Source: JANYIP01 sp031394045 (lineage in GTDB: Bacteria; Actinomycetota; Actinomycetes; Prado026). Taken from it: 21,199 nt of DNA. The position numbers were made by a program, and so were the translations under genes. How positions within the stretch are numbered: position 1 is the first letter of the stretch; every line of letters begins with the position of its first letter. Positions 20,171 through 21,199 of the stretch are shown one piece after another. Location of the stretch: assembly GCA_031394045.1 (NCBI GenBank), contig JANMWN010000163.1, forward strand, positions 1-21,199, given 5' to 3'. The notes beneath the pieces were generated by a model. The model saw only the letters and a program-made list of their open reading frames with translations, was not told the DNA's origin and did not search any database.

Positions 20171-21199
20171 GACGCGTCTCCGCCGGGTCGGTGGTCGGTG
20201 GGGGGTTGGTGGTACTGGCGGCCGTGGGGGTTGGTCCAGGTGATGGTGCCGTCGGGGTTTCGGTGGGTGGTCCAGCCGCCGTGGGTCTTGAGCTGGTGGT
20301 GTCTTCGGCAGTAGGGGTCGTTGTTGGTGGCGCTGGTGGTGCCTCCGTGTTCGGGGTGTTGGTGGTTGAAGGGCTGGATGTGGTCGATGTCGCAGGCTGC
20401 CGCTGGGGTGTGGCAGGTGGGGAACCGGCATTGGGGTGAGCGGGCCAGGATGTAGTCGGCCAATTCCTGGCTGGGCCGGTAGCGGGTGGTGCCGGCGTCC
20501 AGGAGGTGCCCGGTGACGGGTTCGACGACCAGGCGTTGCCAGGCCCCGCTCGCGGCGAGCTTCCGGGCCACGGACGCGGGGATCGGTCCGTAGCCGTGCA
20601 GGTGACCGGGGTGCTCTGCGAGGCCGAGCAGGGTGGGTAGGTCGATCACGACCTGGACCGCGGGTGGGTGTGCGTGCCGTTTCGGGAGCGAGGGATCACC
20701 GAGGGCGGCGGCGCACAGGGTGTACAGGGCGTCGGCTCGGCGCTGGTCCATCGTGCACCGCCCAGGATCGGCGTCCGCGTTCTTCGCTGCTAGGGCGATC
20801 GCGTTCAACGCTTCCATGATCGTGACGGCTTGGTGCGCGGGCTGCACCGTGGTGAGGGTGGCCATCGCATCCGGCTCGGGATACATCTCGACCGTCCGGG
20901 TCTGCGCTGCCAGGGCGTGCTGCTCTTCAGCCGTGTGGGGGTCGACCACGAGGATGGCCTTCTTGACCGCCCGCCCGAACTCGCCGACCGTCTGGGTCGG
21001 GGCCTTGGGAAGTGTCCGGTCCTGGACTTCGACCGCCACCGCGGGGTCCAGGTAGCGGACTTCTTCGACCAGCCGCCGGACCTGCCCGGGACTCGCGGCA
21101 CCGCCGGCCAACGCCAGGTGAGTGTCGGTGAGGATGGTGGCAAGGAGGCGGGCCGTGTCGATCCGGTCCTGCGCGGCCGGCCTCGACAGCCGCAACGCC
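20167..21199 (-). CDS. DUF222 / HNH endonuclease domain protein (13E12 repeat family), 5' end outside window
   Basis: At least 343 residues are visible and the frame stays open to the right edge, so the start is missing. The visible part is a helical DUF222 region followed by an HNH nuclease domain: CRFPTCHTPAAACDIDHI, then NHQHPEHGGTTSATNNDPYCRRHHQLKTHGGW (given in pieces here: DIDHI, TSATNN, YCRRHH). Two cysteine pairs and the DIDH/RRHH histidines are present, so the domain looks intact. These genes occur in many copies in actinobacterial genomes (13E12 family in mycobacteria) and may be mobile. The minus-strand stop is the TAG of the shared CTAG at 20167-20170. Confidence 0.9.
   Translation of the reverse strand, partial: ALRLSRPAAQDRIDTARLLATILTDTHLALAGGAASPGQVRRLVEEVRYLDPAVAVEVQDRTLPKAPTQTVGEFGRAVKKAILVVDPHTAEEQHALAAQTRTVEMYPEPDAMATLTTVQPAHQAVTIMEALNAIALAAKNADADPGRCTMDQRRADALYTLCAAALGDPSLPKRHAHPPAVQVVIDLPTLLGLAEHPGHLHGYGPIPASVARKLAASGAWQRLVVEPVTGHLLDAGTTRYRPSQELADYILARSPQCRFPTCHTPAAACDIDHIQPFNHQHPEHGGTTSATNNDPYCRRHHQLKTHGGWTTHRNPDGTITWTNPHGRQYHQPPTDHRPGGDAS

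Noticed and set aside
20200..20460. GGTGG-rich tract as a tandem repeat array
   Set aside because: The G/T-rich look comes from His/Pro/Thr codons of the HNH domain read on the minus strand; no fixed repeat unit is present.

Overview
The window is a GC-rich actinobacterial chromosome segment. The gene order UPF0182 / PDZ-Lon protease / zincin / AarF kinase / whiB7 / uvrD2 / mycoredoxin / nudC matches, as I recall it, the Mycobacterium tuberculosis Rv3193c-Rv3199c neighbourhood. A PPA1309-family gene, an orphan ThiF/TOMM-like gene, a ppk2 and a 13E12-type DUF222/HNH gene suggest the Propionibacteriales, possibly Nocardioidaceae. That placement is inference from gene content only.

Layout. Positions 1-75 hold an initiator tRNA-fMet (minus). 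It is followed by a large UPF0182 membrane protein (minus) and a divergent PPA1309 gene (plus). A minus-strand block then holds an atypical SDR, moaE, a small membrane protein and a PDZ/Lon protease (6717 down to 3703). Plus-strand genes encode a zincin-like protein and a Nudix hydrolase (6746-8589), and the Nudix gene overlaps tail-to-tail with a minus-strand YgjP-like metallopeptidase. A 505-base gap (9151-9655) carries DnaA-box-like repeats, a promoter and a strong candidate structured RNA. It precedes a 52-residue zinc-ribbon protein. Next come the ThiF-like protein and the AarF/ABC1 kinase (plus).

On the minus strand, uvrD2 lies upstream of whiB7. Between them sits a 472-base leader with an AT-rich WhiB7-type promoter, an upstream ORF, an attenuator hairpin and a tandem palindromic repeat. 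A small basic ORF is translationally coupled behind whiB7. Mycoredoxin (plus) diverges from uvrD2. ppk2, nudC and an M20 dipeptidase follow on minus, an EEP-family phosphohydrolase on plus, and a 5'-truncated DUF222/HNH gene runs off the right edge.

Functional themes are ribosome-targeting antibiotic response (whiB7), thiol/redox stress (mycoredoxin), DNA repair (uvrD2), nucleotide and polyphosphate housekeeping (two Nudix genes, ppk2), and envelope proteolysis. Eight genes have a TAnnnT hexamer ending 6-8 nt before the start codon and no clear Shine-Dalgarno, which suggests widespread leaderless transcription. I see no CRISPR array, insertion sequence, prophage or defence system. The least explained items are the candidate RNA at about 9385-9470, the whiB7-coupled small ORF, and the orphan leader-binding-like protein.
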